64,000 nt of DNA from Phaeosaccion multiseriatum. Taxonomy: Eukaryota > Ochrophyta, other classes. The position numbers were made by a program, and so were the translations under genes. Under the pieces are notes generated by a model, which worked only from the letters and a program-made list of their open reading frames with translations, was not told the origin of the DNA and did no database searches. The stretch is taken from positions 2,046,001 through 2,110,000 of the forward strand of contig OZ218957.1 of the NCBI GenBank assembly GCA_965112735.1. Direction: 5' to 3'. Positions 22,544 to 32,498 of the stretch are shown here, one piece after another (within the stretch, counting starts at the first letter, position 1; each line of letters starts with the position of its first letter).

Positions 22544-23602
22544 TCAACTCGGCTCCAACACGACGGCGAAGAAGCGCGTCTCTATCCGCACAGGGTCGTG
22601 CGGCGCCATTCCCACCTGCCCTTCCAGCTCCACGAGAAGATTAGGGCGGGGGGCCACAGCAGACCACGTCCCAAGGTAGGCGAAGAAGGCTTCTGCTGAC
22701 ATTGTTGTCTCCGTGGGGAACCACTCACGCTGCAGTACTCGAAGGGGGTGGAAGTTGATGCCTTGAAGGGCGGGGTGGGCGGAAGAGGAGACAGAGAGAA
22801 GAGGAAGAGTGAGAAGGAGAAGAAGGGTCATTTCATGTATCGGCCCGCAAAGCCAAGACGCACGCTTACCCGCCATTCCATTTTCGAGGGCCTCCCGATC
22901 GCAGAGGGCTGGCCAGTGCCCGTTGTTGTTCAGCCGCTCGTAGAAGCGCATGAAGTGGTGTTCGAGGGCCTCATTGCCCAGCGGGCGGCACAGCCCGTAC
23001 CCGGCAATGACCAGCCGACCTGTCTCGGGCTTGAGCTTCTTCACCACGCCCTCCGAGAAGCGGCCCATGTCCCCCGGGGTACCGGTCAGCCAGTGGGCCA
23101 TCTGGCAGGCCGTGGCGAGGTCCACACCCCCGTCCGGCACTTCCGCGCGGAGTTCCGGAGCGAGCAGGGCAGTAGCATCCCCTTGTAAGTAGGTGATGTT
23201 GCCACTGCCCTCCCCCGCCCCGTGGCGGACAAACTGCATGCCGTGGTCGAGCTGAGCGGCGCTCCGGTCCACCCCGACGACTTTGGCAAAGTGGGGGGCG
23301 AGGAGGGTACACATTTGTCCGCTCCCGCATCCAATGTCTAGGGCCAGAGAACGTCCGGCTGTAGTAGCAGCAGCAGCACCACCACCACCACCAGCAGCAG
23401 TTTGTGATACAGGGGCGAAGGACAGGGCCAAGTCGACGAGGGGCGCGGGATACCTGTGGCGTGGGGGTGGGAAGCTGAGCACACACGTCATGACTCTCTC
23501 GCAGACTGCAGACACGCGCGAGAAAGTGCCTAATAGGTCCTGTGGGGTGAATGGCTCTTGCACAAGACTTGCAGCTCGTGAGCACAAGACTTGCAGCTCG
23601 TG

Positions 23603-23643
<41 letters not shown>

Positions 23644-23816
23644 GGAGCTCACGGACTGTCTCGTAGACTGCAGACACGCACACAAGAACGCCTATACTCT
23701 TCTGCGGGAATGACTCTTGTTCAACTTGCAGCTCGCTCGCTCGCTCACCGTGGTCTGAATGCAGCGTATTCCTGTGCTTGGATGGCGAAGTGATCATCTT
23801 CCTTCCCGTCGCCCAT
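22544..23816 (-). CDS. Class I SAM-dependent methyltransferase (methyltransferase 11 type), 3 exons
   Basis: Exons 23816-23749, 23453-22870 and 22761-22544 give 289 residues with matching phases. The start has HFAIQAQEYAAFRPRYPAPLVDL, the usual N-terminal segment of small-molecule methyltransferases of the yeast CRG1/TMT1 (trans-aconitate methyltransferase-like) kind. Motif I is LALDIGCGSGQ, the acidic residue after strand 2 is in VVGVDRS, and later come ITYLQGDATAL, DLATACQMAHWL and VVKKLKPETGRLVI. It should transfer methyl from SAM to a small acidic or lipid-like substrate; the substrate is not predictable. A Gly/Ala/Thr insert just before motif I overlaps a copy of the dispersed motif, here read as SQTAAG. 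Intron 1 contains a (CT)20 tract and a duplicated segment. Confidence 0.85.
23392..23412 (-). repeat. Dispersed motif copy (reverse orientation) in the methyltransferase exon
   Basis: Plus strand CAGCAGCAGTTTGTGATACA then G is the reverse complement of the recurring motif. It is translated in the gene as VSQTAAG, a different frame from the LVIHQ reading in other genes. Confidence 0.75.
23475..23748. repeat. Duplicated segment and (CT)20 tract in intron 1 of the methyltransferase gene
   Basis: A segment around 23475-23580 (with GCAGACTGCAGACACGC and CTTGCAGCTCG) recurs at about 23643-23748 (with GTAGACTGCAGACACGC and CTTGCAGCTCG), diverged by substitutions. Between them is a pure CT repeat (23604-23643) and a direct duplication of CACAAGACTTGCAGCTCGTG. 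The right copy ends at the exon 1 donor. Confidence 0.8.
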
Positions 23817-24610
23817 CTTGCGCGTAGTTCTCAGCCCACGGGCGTGAGTTGAGCCCCGTCGCCAAGGGAGCGTAAGCCCAAGCGCTCTGCTCCTCATCCC
23901 TTGCCTGGCTCGTGAAGCCGTCTGCAATACTCAGACCTTGCTTTAGGCCTTTTCTCTGCTTGGATCATCGACGCTTTCAGGCCGATCGGCTTCTCCCATT
24001 GACATAAAAAAAAAATCACCTTCTATCCAATATCAACCCACACACAGCCCTCTCTCTTGCGTAGGAAAGCGTCATGATCTTGTCTTTAAATGCGAGAGAG
24101 TTGACGCTGAGGCGAATGGCCAGGTCCTGAAAAGAGCTATATGCTTTGCTTTGCTTGGCTTTGTGTTTTTCTGTCCCCACCTCTAGCCCCTCGCCCCCCC
24201 CCCCTTCCGTTTCCCTTGTCTCTCTCAGCTGAGAGAGACTTGTAGTGAAGGGAAGTGGCCAGGTCCTCAACAAAGGTCCGTTTTTCCTTGCTTGTGTGGC
24301 TTGGGTTTGCTTTGGTTTCCTTTCCCCTCTCCAAAGAGATACTTGTGTGAGGCCGAGCCCCCCCCCCCTCCCTAACCCTGGGAGTTCATATCCCCTTCCT
24401 TTTTATTACACGCTAGTCTATATTCTCTCTCTCACTCACTCTCACTCTCTCCTCTCTGTCACTCTCTCTCTCCTCTCTCCTTCCTCTCTAACTCTCTCTC
24501 AATCACTCTCACTCTCTCGCTCTCTATCGTTCTCGCTCTCTCCCTCTCGCTCTCAATCCCTCTCTCGTAGTACGACGCCCTATCGTAGCAGAGGAAGCAG
24601 CAAGGCTGTC
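23817..24610. promoter_or_regulatory. Divergent intergenic region, methyltransferase / REXO4-like genes
   Basis: About 795 bp between divergent start codons. It includes an A run at 24006-24014 and a CT-rich tract (24424-24565) that runs to just before the REXO4-like start and probably lies in its 5' leader. No gene is seen. Confidence 0.45.
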
Positions 24611-26728
24611 ATGTCCAGCGGGAAGGCCAAGGGAGTGCCAGATTCGGCAAACGCAACGGTCCACAGCGATCCTACAGCAGCGGCAGCCAAGATAAAGAAG
24701 GTGAACAAGCTCAAACTCAAGAAGAGGGCAGACAAAGTGAAGAAGAAGAAGAGGAGGCAAAAGGAGAGGAGGGAAGAGCAGCTTGCAAAAAGAGGGGTGC
24801 AAGGAAGTGCCGCGACTACCGATGACAAGAAAGACCCGGCAATAGTTGGTGGGGCGAGGTGTGAGAGCATGGAAGAGGGAAGAAAGAGAAAGAAGCAGAA
24901 AACGTCAAACCCGATGGCTACCGAAGGAAGGGGAGCGGCCACCCCGCAAGTCAAGTCCACCGCCACCGCCACCACCAAGGGCGTGGGCCACAGGAGAGCG
25001 GCAGCAGCAGCAGCCAAGGGCACGGAAGGCAGGGCTTCTATAAAGCCTTTGGTCGGTGTGAAGCGTAAGAGAACGACGGAGCTCAACGATGCCGTGGCTG
25101 CGCAAACAAAGGCCAAAGAGCAGGCCAAGGCGGACACCAAGCTGCACAAGAAGATTCGTAAGAAGAGCCTTCCTGTGGGGGAGGAGCAAGACCTTGACGC
25201 GGAAACCAAGGCTCTGTACGTTGCTCTCGACTGCGAGATGGTGGGCACAGGGCCCAGCGGGAAGACGAGTGTGCTCGCGCAGGTGAGGTGGGCAGTCATC
25301 TTTTTGAAGCACTTGAGTTTTAGGTTGGACTCCTCTTTCCAGACTTCTGGGACTTTTCTTTCGCCCCCCCCTTCTCCCCCAACCTTTGTCTACTTGTGCG
25401 AGAGAGGATGTAAAGCCGAATGAAGTGGATGTCGACCTCCAACATCGATGTCTTCGATTTATCAAGCATCAGTAACCCGCCTGCCCCCCCGCCTCCGCCC
25501 TTAAACCACTGTGCTCTGGTGTGTGTATGTATGTATGTCTGCCTGTATGTGCGTGCGTGTGTGCGTGCGTGCGTGCGTGCTTGCCCCCGGCTCAGGTCTG
25601 CCTCGTGGACTGGGACGGGCAGGAGGTGTACAATGAGTACGTCCGGCCTCAGGGGAGGGTAACGGACTTCCGGACCTTTGTGAGCGGCATCAAGCCCGAG
25701 CACCTCAAGAGGGCACGCGACTTTCGGGAGGTGCAGCTGGAGGTGGCGGAGATACTCAAGAACAAGGTGTGTGGCTCGGCCAGCGAGGACGGGGAGAGTG
25801 GCCGATGGGCTGGTGCGGATGCTCAACCCCCCACCCCCCCACTCCTCTCATTGCGTGCTTTCGGCGGGCACTCCCTTGCTGAACTGCTGCTGCTGCTGCT
25901 GTTGCTGAGCTGCTATATCATATCACCAACTTGTGCTGCTGCCGCGCGCCCTCCGGTCTGCAGGTTCTCGTGGGCCATGCGCTGGAGAACGACCTGAAGG
26001 CGCTTGTCCTCGCACACCCAAAGACTCTCACCAGGGATACCGCGCACGTACGTATGTTGCGCTCCTCACGAGAGTTGAGGGGTTGAGGGGGTGACAGGGT
26101 GGTGGTGAGACAAAGACATGGTCAGCAGAGGCAAGCAAGTGCCCGTGTGGCAAGCGACCAGAGTAGGCTCACAGACGGAGCCACGGGCGGCGTGGGTATT
26201 TGCCTCCCGGACTTGCGTGTGGCCTTTGCCGCCGCCTTGACTGACCGGTCGTACACTTCCTTCCTGCCCCGTACCGCCCCACCCCCCCATGTCTTGCATG
26301 TCTCTTTCCTCCCCCTCCTCCTCCTCCTCCTCCTCCTCCTCCTCCTCCTCCTCCTCCTCCTCCTCCTCCTCCTCCTCCTCCTCATCCTCCTCCTCCTCAT
26401 CCTCATCCTCCTCCTCCTCCCTTTCCCTGTTGACTACTCCGCCAATCTCTGTATGTTTCCGACACGCATGCTCAACCATGCCCAACCATGCCCAACCCAG
26501 TATCGGCCCTTTATGCGAGTGCAGGGGAAGGGTGGTGGCAAGCTGAAGCCGCGAGGCCTCCGGAAGCTTGTGCTGGAGCACCTCGACATGGACATCCAGG
26601 GGGGCAGGCACGACCCTGCAGAAGACGCAAGGGCGGCGCTGAAGCTATATAAGATGCATCGGGTCGGGTGGGAGAAGTCCATCAAGGAGCTCAGGGGAGG
26701 GCCCAAGAGGAGGTATGTGCACCACTGA
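24611..26728 (+). CDS. REXO4/ISG20-type 3'-5' RNA exonuclease, 4 exons
   Basis: Exons 24611-25282, 25596-25766, 25964-26047 and 26501-26728, all in phase 0, give 384 residues. The first 190 residues are a Lys/Arg-rich tail of the kind that takes such proteins to the nucleolus. The DEDDh exonuclease follows: YVALDCEMVGTG (Exo I, Asp and Glu), VYNEYVRPQGRVTDFRTFVSGI, VLVGHALENDLKALVL (Exo II) and then GRHDPAEDARAALKLY (Exo III, His and Asp). YRPF with KGGGKLKPRGLRKLVLEH matches REX4 of yeast and REXO4 of animals, linked to pre-rRNA processing. Intron 3 holds a CCT repeat; intron 2 holds a copy of the dispersed motif. Confidence 0.9.
25917..25940 (+). repeat. Dispersed motif copy in intron 2 of the REXO4-like gene
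   Basis: ATATCACCAACTTGTGCTGC resembles the consensus with one short insertion, and a CTG-repeat stretch precedes it. It lies about 25 bp upstream of the exon 3 acceptor. Confidence 0.6.
26310..26424. repeat. (CCT)n trinucleotide repeat in intron 3 of the REXO4-like gene
   Basis: About 110 bp of CTC/CCT repeat with a few CAT variants lies between the donor at 26048 and the acceptor at 26500. Confidence 0.95.
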
Positions 26729-27770
26729 TGGCGGGTCGGACGGCTCCAGCAGCGGACGGTGGACGTGGTCGAGATGGTGGCTTGGCTGCTCGGCGGTGTC
26801 GCCCTGGTTTTGCGCCACCTCCTACCCTGTCCGTGCCGACCGCGCAACGTCGGGAGGTGGCGGCGCTATGGACAGGGTCTTGTCCATGAGAGTAGTCACC
26901 CTCGGGTTAACTGCTGGTGGGAGGGACAGCGTAAAGCGACCTGGCGATGGTCCGTTGCGGCGCGCGTTGCTCGCATCAGCAGCCGAGGTGGCACCAATGA
27001 GCGAGCAAGAGTACTGCGCCAGTCAGAGGAGAGCGGTCAGGGGTATCGGAGGTCAGAGATGAATGCTATGAGTTGGCCAGCCGGGCCAGTCCCCCGCCCG
27101 GTCTCTGCTTCTTCGGCTTATCGCTTGTCGGGTGGAGCACCGTAGCGGTACTGACAAGACACGGGTCGGAATGGATCGGACCAGCCGCCCGCCTCAACAG
27201 ATTGAATGGCGATAGACTTGTCTGTCCCCCAACGAGGTCGATGTCTCTAATTTTTCGCTGAGGACGTCCATGCCTGTTGGGAAACTGTTGGGACAGCCTC
27301 CGTCAGGGACCGAACGGGCAGAAGATTCCAGCAACACGTTGATGGGAGAGAGGAGGGCGAGGGAGAATGAGGATTGATGTTGAAGTAGGGATAGTCTTGA
27401 TAAGTCTCAACCTGCGCAGCGTGGATGGGTGCCCTCGGGGTGAAGCAACGAGAAGTGGACTTGGCTGTGCTCTACGGGGCGACATGCTTCTCTGGATACG
27501 CCTCCCGGACACACACACACACACAAGAAGGGCTGCACTCCGCCCTCTTTACGGCGATTGGGACATGGCGATAGCTATTCTTAATACCACAGCTCTCCCT
27601 CGTATCACACAAGTCGATTCTCTGCTGAACGAAGAACGCTGCGTTGTGCACTACAACTGCAGAGGAAAAGCCTCAAACCTTGTAGGCACAGCAAGGCACG
27701 CATAGCATCTAGATATGACGAGAGCAGAGCCAGTACCATTTGGGCGCGCGTCGCGTGGCAGGCCTCACTA
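26729..27770. other. Convergent intergenic region with a degenerate repeat
   Basis: Lies between the 3' ends of the REXO4-like gene (+) and the PC-esterase-like gene (-). It contains copy B of the degenerate dispersed repeat (about 26978-27270) and a short CA tract (27511-27525). Open frames here lack any recognisable pattern. Confidence 0.5.
26978..27270 (+). repeat. Degenerate dispersed repeat, copy B
   Basis: Partner of copy A at 16688-16910. Shared blocks include CAGCAGCCGAGG, CGGGTCGGAATGGATCGGAC, GCCCGCCTCAACAGA, CAACGAGGTC and CGCTGAGGACGT. Copy B is longer because of extra sequence between the first two blocks. Confidence 0.6.
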
Positions 27771-30108
27771 CTACTTGGGTGGTACAAAACCATCATACAA
27801 GTGCTTACATCGCCGCACCTCCACAGGGCCAGACCCGGTTTCCTCCTTCCCCGTTGGATCTGTGGCTAGGCAAGCGGCAGGACAAGGGATAAACTCCACT
27901 GCCTCATCGACGTTTGCCACGTGCGGCAGAGAAGTGAGCACCTGGCAGAGCGGTTGGGGGCTGCCCTTGATGTGGAAGGGCACCAGGCTGGGGGGGCAGT
28001 CTGTGCACACCTCGAAGCTCGCCTTGGCTTCCTCGATCCTTTGGCTTAGATTGGGCACCTTGTCGGCCCTTTGCTGTACTTCCTCCTTCGATGATACCGC
28101 AGTGGCTATGGCCATTTGAGCTTCGGAGCGATGGAGGCCCCAGCAGGGGGCGGTGGTGGAGAGGAGGGGGAGGGGCAAGCCAGGCAAGCGAAGCGAAGCA
28201 GGCAGTGAACACGGGCGAAGAGGCAGGAAGCGGGGGCACGGGAGTGAGAGACAAGGAGGAACGGGAAGGGTAAGGGTCTCCTCGTCGAGCAAGGACGGGA
28301 GGGAAAGAGTCTCGGAGTCGAAAAAGAAGCTCGACGAGCACGGAGGGTCGTAGTGGGGTCAGAAACTATGGCAAGTTGGCCCTATGGGGCGCAAGCAGTC
28401 TATATTCTACTACGCACGCACGCACGCACTCACGCATCCTCACACACACACACACACACGTACCTATCATACCCGTGACGTCTGAGACGATCATATGCTT
28501 TCCTTCCCCAGACTCCGCCCAGGAGTCAGGGTTGTTGCGATTGCCAACGGGGCGGTGGAAGTGCAGGGAGCCTGCAAAGCCCGTGGGGTTCTCATTTTGA
28601 TGGAAGAGTGGCTGATACATGGAGAAGGTGGAAAAGTGGTGCACCCGGGCATCCCCGCCGGCCCATTGCTGTGCCTCTGTGCGTGCGAGCAGGGTGACGG
28701 GACCTCCGTCCTCCCAAGTGTCTACGGTGGGGTTGCGGTGGTCCGTGTAGGACAGCGAGGCAAAGTCAAAGAGCATTAGAGCCTTTCCCTCCCAGTCCGG
28801 CGGCAGTGCCTCTAGAATGACATTGGTCTTCTCGGTCGTCCCCGGAACCGTCCCGTCGTGGAAACCTGCCGGCACGGCCTTTCGGTCTTCAAAGACGATA
28901 ACGTCAGGCCACGAAGCCTTGTTGTCGGGGCGAAAGAGAAAGTCGTTCAAAAACTCCTTCCCCGCCTGGATGAACTTGTGGCCGTCCTCGTTCGCCAATC
29001 TATTGTCGTGGCAAACTATTCCCTGTCCCCCCACCATGTGCATTCGAAAGTCCTGATAGCTCACGCGGAGATTCCCCACCCGCACGTCCGCCCATCCCCA
29101 ACACTTGCTCACAGAGCTGTTGTTGAGGGCATCCTTCTGCCCCTGCGCCAGCAGCATGTCCACCAGCGACATGAATATCCCCCTGTGGATGGACGTGCCC
29201 ATCACCACAATCCAAGTTGGCTCTGGCAGGGCAGCAATGACCATGAGTTCGTCGTACGTGAAGACCTCGTGCGTGCAGTCCTTTGGCTGGAAGACCCAGC
29301 CACTCTCCAACGTCCCCCGGGCAGCCTCCTCGGAGGAGATCCACGTGCCGGGCCTCAGCAGGCTACTCGGCCAGCTCCGCGACTCCGTGGCGCTCATTTC
29401 CTTATGCAGGGCGGTGCAGAGGGGCAGGCTCTCGGGTACCAAGGTGCGATGTTGTCCCACCACCTCCAGCGCAAATGGACTCCCCTCGAGGGGTCGGAGC
29501 TGACGGAGTGTTCCTTTATTGGCCACTCCTTTGCTGTGCAAAACCACTTCCTCAATGTATACCGAGTACTGCCCTGGGAAGTCGGAGGTGAAGGTAGCGG
29601 TAAGGGTGCCATTCCCGTGTGTGTTGACGACAGTCCCGGTGAAGGTCTGACTCGGGCCCGTAATCCACACATAGATGAAGCGATACCATTTCCAGTTGAA
29701 GAGTATAGCATCATTAAGGCTCATTGGATGCGTTCCATCGTCGGTCATCAGCTGTATTGTGAAGGAGGAAGACTCCCCGGGCGCCACGACCGAAGCGAGG
29801 CCCTCCACCTTGTGCTTCTTCCGCTCGAGACTCTCATCGTACACATGCGTCATGGGCCGGATGGGAACCCGGGCCCTGCTGTCTTTACCCACTGCCAAGT
29901 TCATGCAGGTCCTGTTGCTTTGCAGGGCCCTGTTGTCTTTACCCACTGCCAAGTTCATGCCCTGCAGGGCATCAGCATCTTCCCGCCCCTGCTGCTCGCT
30001 GCTCCCACCCAACGCGGGCATATTTCCAGCCGCGTGGAGTAGCAACACCGCGACCAGGAGGCGCGTTACCGACCTTTGCGTCCATCTCATCCGAACTCCG
30101 TACTTCAT
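27771..30108 (-). CDS. PC-esterase/NXPE-like protein with N-terminal filamin-type domain
   Basis: Exon 1 (30108-28464) and a proposed exon 2 (28120-27771) join in phase 1 to 664 residues. ATG 30108 starts a membrane anchor or signal peptide (SVTRLLVAVLLLHAAG). An immunoglobulin/filamin-like region follows (SFTIQLMTDDGTHPM to GQYSVYIEEVVL), then a GDSL/PC-esterase-like region: GTWISSEEAARG, CTHEVFTYDELM, and a block I motif WIVVMGTSIHRGIF. The canonical block I is GDS-x-x-R; here the Asp is Thr while Ser and Arg remain. Such proteins modify glycans (acyl transfer or hydrolysis) in the secretory system. The N-terminal stalk contains a duplicated MNLAVGKD. Exon 2 adds a Cys-rich tail (VCTDCPPSL, FIPCPAACL); its acceptor is weak (CGAAG or CATAG). 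Confidence 0.6.
29871..29965 (-). repeat. Short tandem duplication in the PC-esterase-like gene
   Basis: The 28-base block from CTGTCTTTACCCACTGCCAA to GTTCATGC (29879-29906) recurs at 29934-29961 with one change, so the encoded MNLAVGKD(N/S)RA occurs twice. Confidence 0.85.
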
Positions 30109-31114
30109 TGCTCGTAGGTCATGTAGCAGCCGAAGAAAAAAGGGGGAAAAAAAAAGGGCCACGACAAATTGTTGACATACTCCCCCCCCCCCTCAACCCC
30201 TTGGTGTAGACATCCATTACCACCACCACCCCAGCCACGAGGTACCATCTCGTTCCTTTTGGGATGGAACATGGAACAGCAAGGGCATTTGTTTATCAAA
30301 ACACTCGCCACCCACATGGCTGGGGGGCACGAACATCTGGACATGAGGGCTTATGCGAGAGCTGTTTGTGCGTCATTCGGCGGCGATTTGCCGTGGCGCT
30401 CCAGCGGGCCCGACACGAGCGATCGATTCGACACAGGGTCCTGGCTGGTATCAACTTTGTTCCGATGGGGAGGACTGACGAGTCGGAGGGATACGACCTC
30501 GTGGACTAAGTTCCCCGGGGTGGTGAGGCGTTACTTTTAGACAACCATACATGGCCCTTCCGGTTTTTTTTTTCCCTTTTCCTACCCTCCGACACTGGAG
30601 GATACATATTCCTGCCCGGTTCTGTCCTGTCCTGTCCTGCCTTGCCTCTCCCCAAAGCCCTTTCCGTCTCTACACTGCCACCCGAGTCAACGCGCCTCCC
30701 TTCCGCCCATCGAGAATGAGACCTCCCTCCTCACTGCAGGGCAACAAAAGCCGTCCCTAAGTAACGCGCAAAAGGGCTCTGCTGGGGGGGGGGGGAGACT
30801 GCTGAAGCCAAGCCACACGGGACCGGTACAGACGGACTGACTGACTAACTGACTGATTGAATCTGACTGAGTCCTGACTCAGTCACTGACTGACTGACTG
30901 ACTGACTGACTGACTAACTGACTGGACGATCGTCAGAGTGCCAAAGAGCGCTGCCCTGCTCACACACCTTCAGGGCCGTGCGTACCTGCTCTGCCCAGGC
31001 CACACAATATACAAGTCCATCCGCTGGGAACTATACGTACCCTTACATACACGGCTCAGGTCGGGGAAGAGGGTGTCGGTTCCGCTGCATTTCAAGACGT
31101 AGACCTCTGCCCCG
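30109..31114. other. Intergenic region with (GACT)n tract and palindrome
   Basis: Lies upstream of the PC-esterase-like gene and downstream of the zinc-ribbon gene (both minus). It holds a GACT tetranucleotide tract (about 30832-30925) whose centre is a perfect 10-bp inverted repeat, TGACTGAGTC and GACTCAGTCA (30864-30873 and 30876-30885). No gene is seen; the frames at 30169-30760 have no family pattern. Confidence 0.5.
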
Positions 31115-31629
31115 TCATAGTCTGGTGAAGCCTCTGAAGCAGTCGAACACGCCCTCCGACGGCGGTTGTGGCAGCGGTTGTGGCTGCGGCCGCTGTGGCT
31201 GGCCGGGGAGCTGCGCGAGGGTGTTCCCAGCCGTGGCCCGTGTGGTGGTTCTGCAGGTGGGGCAAAAGACCAGCCCCGCGCTCGCAGGAATAGACAGCCA
31301 GCCACCACAGCCCCCGCACGAAAGGTACTTGGTGCCAGGGTTGTAGGTCTGTTGCTGCAGTTGGAGCTGTTGCTGGTGGTGCTGCTGGTGGTGCTGCTGG
31401 TGCTGCCGCTGGTGCTGTCGCTGTACCAGCTGGGGCTGGTGCTGCTGGTGCGGCTGGTGCTGCTGCTGCTGCTCCGCTACTCGCAGTCTCGCTTCCATGT
31501 TCTGAACCACTTGCTTCAACCGATCGTTCTCACTTAACAGCTGCTCCACCACCTCGTGCCCAATTCCCTCCTCTGCTGTAGCCGCTTGCTGTCCCTGCTG
31601 CTGCCCTCCGTCGACTGGTTGTGCACGAG

Positions 31630-31663
<34 letters not shown>

Positions 31664-32146
31664 ACTACCTTGTACGGATGCAGGTGCTGCTGAAGGGGCT
31701 GATCTTGCGCCGACCTGCGGGTACAGCGTTGACCTCTCGACGAGGCCCCGTCCATCTCCTGTCAAAATGTCCACCATCTCCGGTTGAAGAGGGAAGTTTG
31801 CAGCCGCCCTTGCTGCGTCTGACGCTGACGCACTTGACAGTGGCGCAGCTGGAGGTGTGACCGCGACAGAAGCCCTCAAGGAAGCTACCCTCTCTGCTGC
31901 TGGTGCTGGTGCTGCTCCCTTCCCTCGAGCTGCTGCTGCCGACGACGACGACTGAGATACTACTGCTGGGTAGGACAGCGGCACCGCGGAGGAAGGAGGT
32001 GGGGGGGGGAGCTCGTACCCAGCAACTTGAACCACCTCTGAAGCAGGTGTGAAGCCTTGCTCCGAGAATTGGTTGTTGAGCAAGGGCGCTTGCACAGCGT
32101 TCTCCTCCTCCGCGACCTCTTCCTGGGAAGGCCTGGTAGCCATCAT
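31115..32146 (-). CDS. Gln-rich protein with LSD1-like zinc ribbon
   Basis: A single uninterrupted frame of 343 residues; ATG 32146 is the first in-frame ATG. The N-terminal 130 residues are Pro/Ala/Ser-rich and probably disordered. A Q10 run is followed by a short coiled coil (EVVEQLLSENDRLKQVVQNM), then a long Gln/His tract. The only folded element is a small zinc ribbon near the C-terminus: YLSCGGCGGWLSIPASAGLV then FCPTC, a C-x2-C and C-x2-C pair spaced like the plant LSD1 zinc finger. LSD1-type proteins act as regulators or scaffolds; the role here is unknown. The gene lies head-to-tail between two other minus-strand genes. The Gln tracts are CAG repeats. Confidence 0.7.
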
Positions 32147-32498
32147 CCTCCGATACACCGCACAAAGTGCACGAAGCTAGAGACTTAGTGAAGGAGGGCT
32201 TCAGAACGAGAAGGGCACGAGGGAAGAGAGGGGTTGAGAATAATCTTTTGACCTGTGTGATCTGTGTGGGGAGTAGATGCGAGGAGGAAGGAAAAGAGAG
32301 GAACAATCCAGCGCCATCTGTGATATCGGATTACAACTTGGCCACCACGGAAACCTCTTCATATATTTCATACCGTGCATTGCGTGCAAGCCCGAATTGC
32401 AAAAAAGAAAAAAATCTTAAGTCAATTAAAGAAGTGTAAGTGTAATGCTTCCTTCCTCCCCACCTTTAGCGCAGTCCCCCCTCCCTCGGCCTGGCCTC
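32147..32498. promoter_or_regulatory. Short spacer upstream of the zinc-ribbon gene
   Basis: About 350 bp between the start of the zinc-ribbon gene and the stop of the gelsolin-repeat gene. It is somewhat AT-rich around 32330-32440. It must hold one 3' UTR and one promoter; no motif stands out. Confidence 0.4.
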
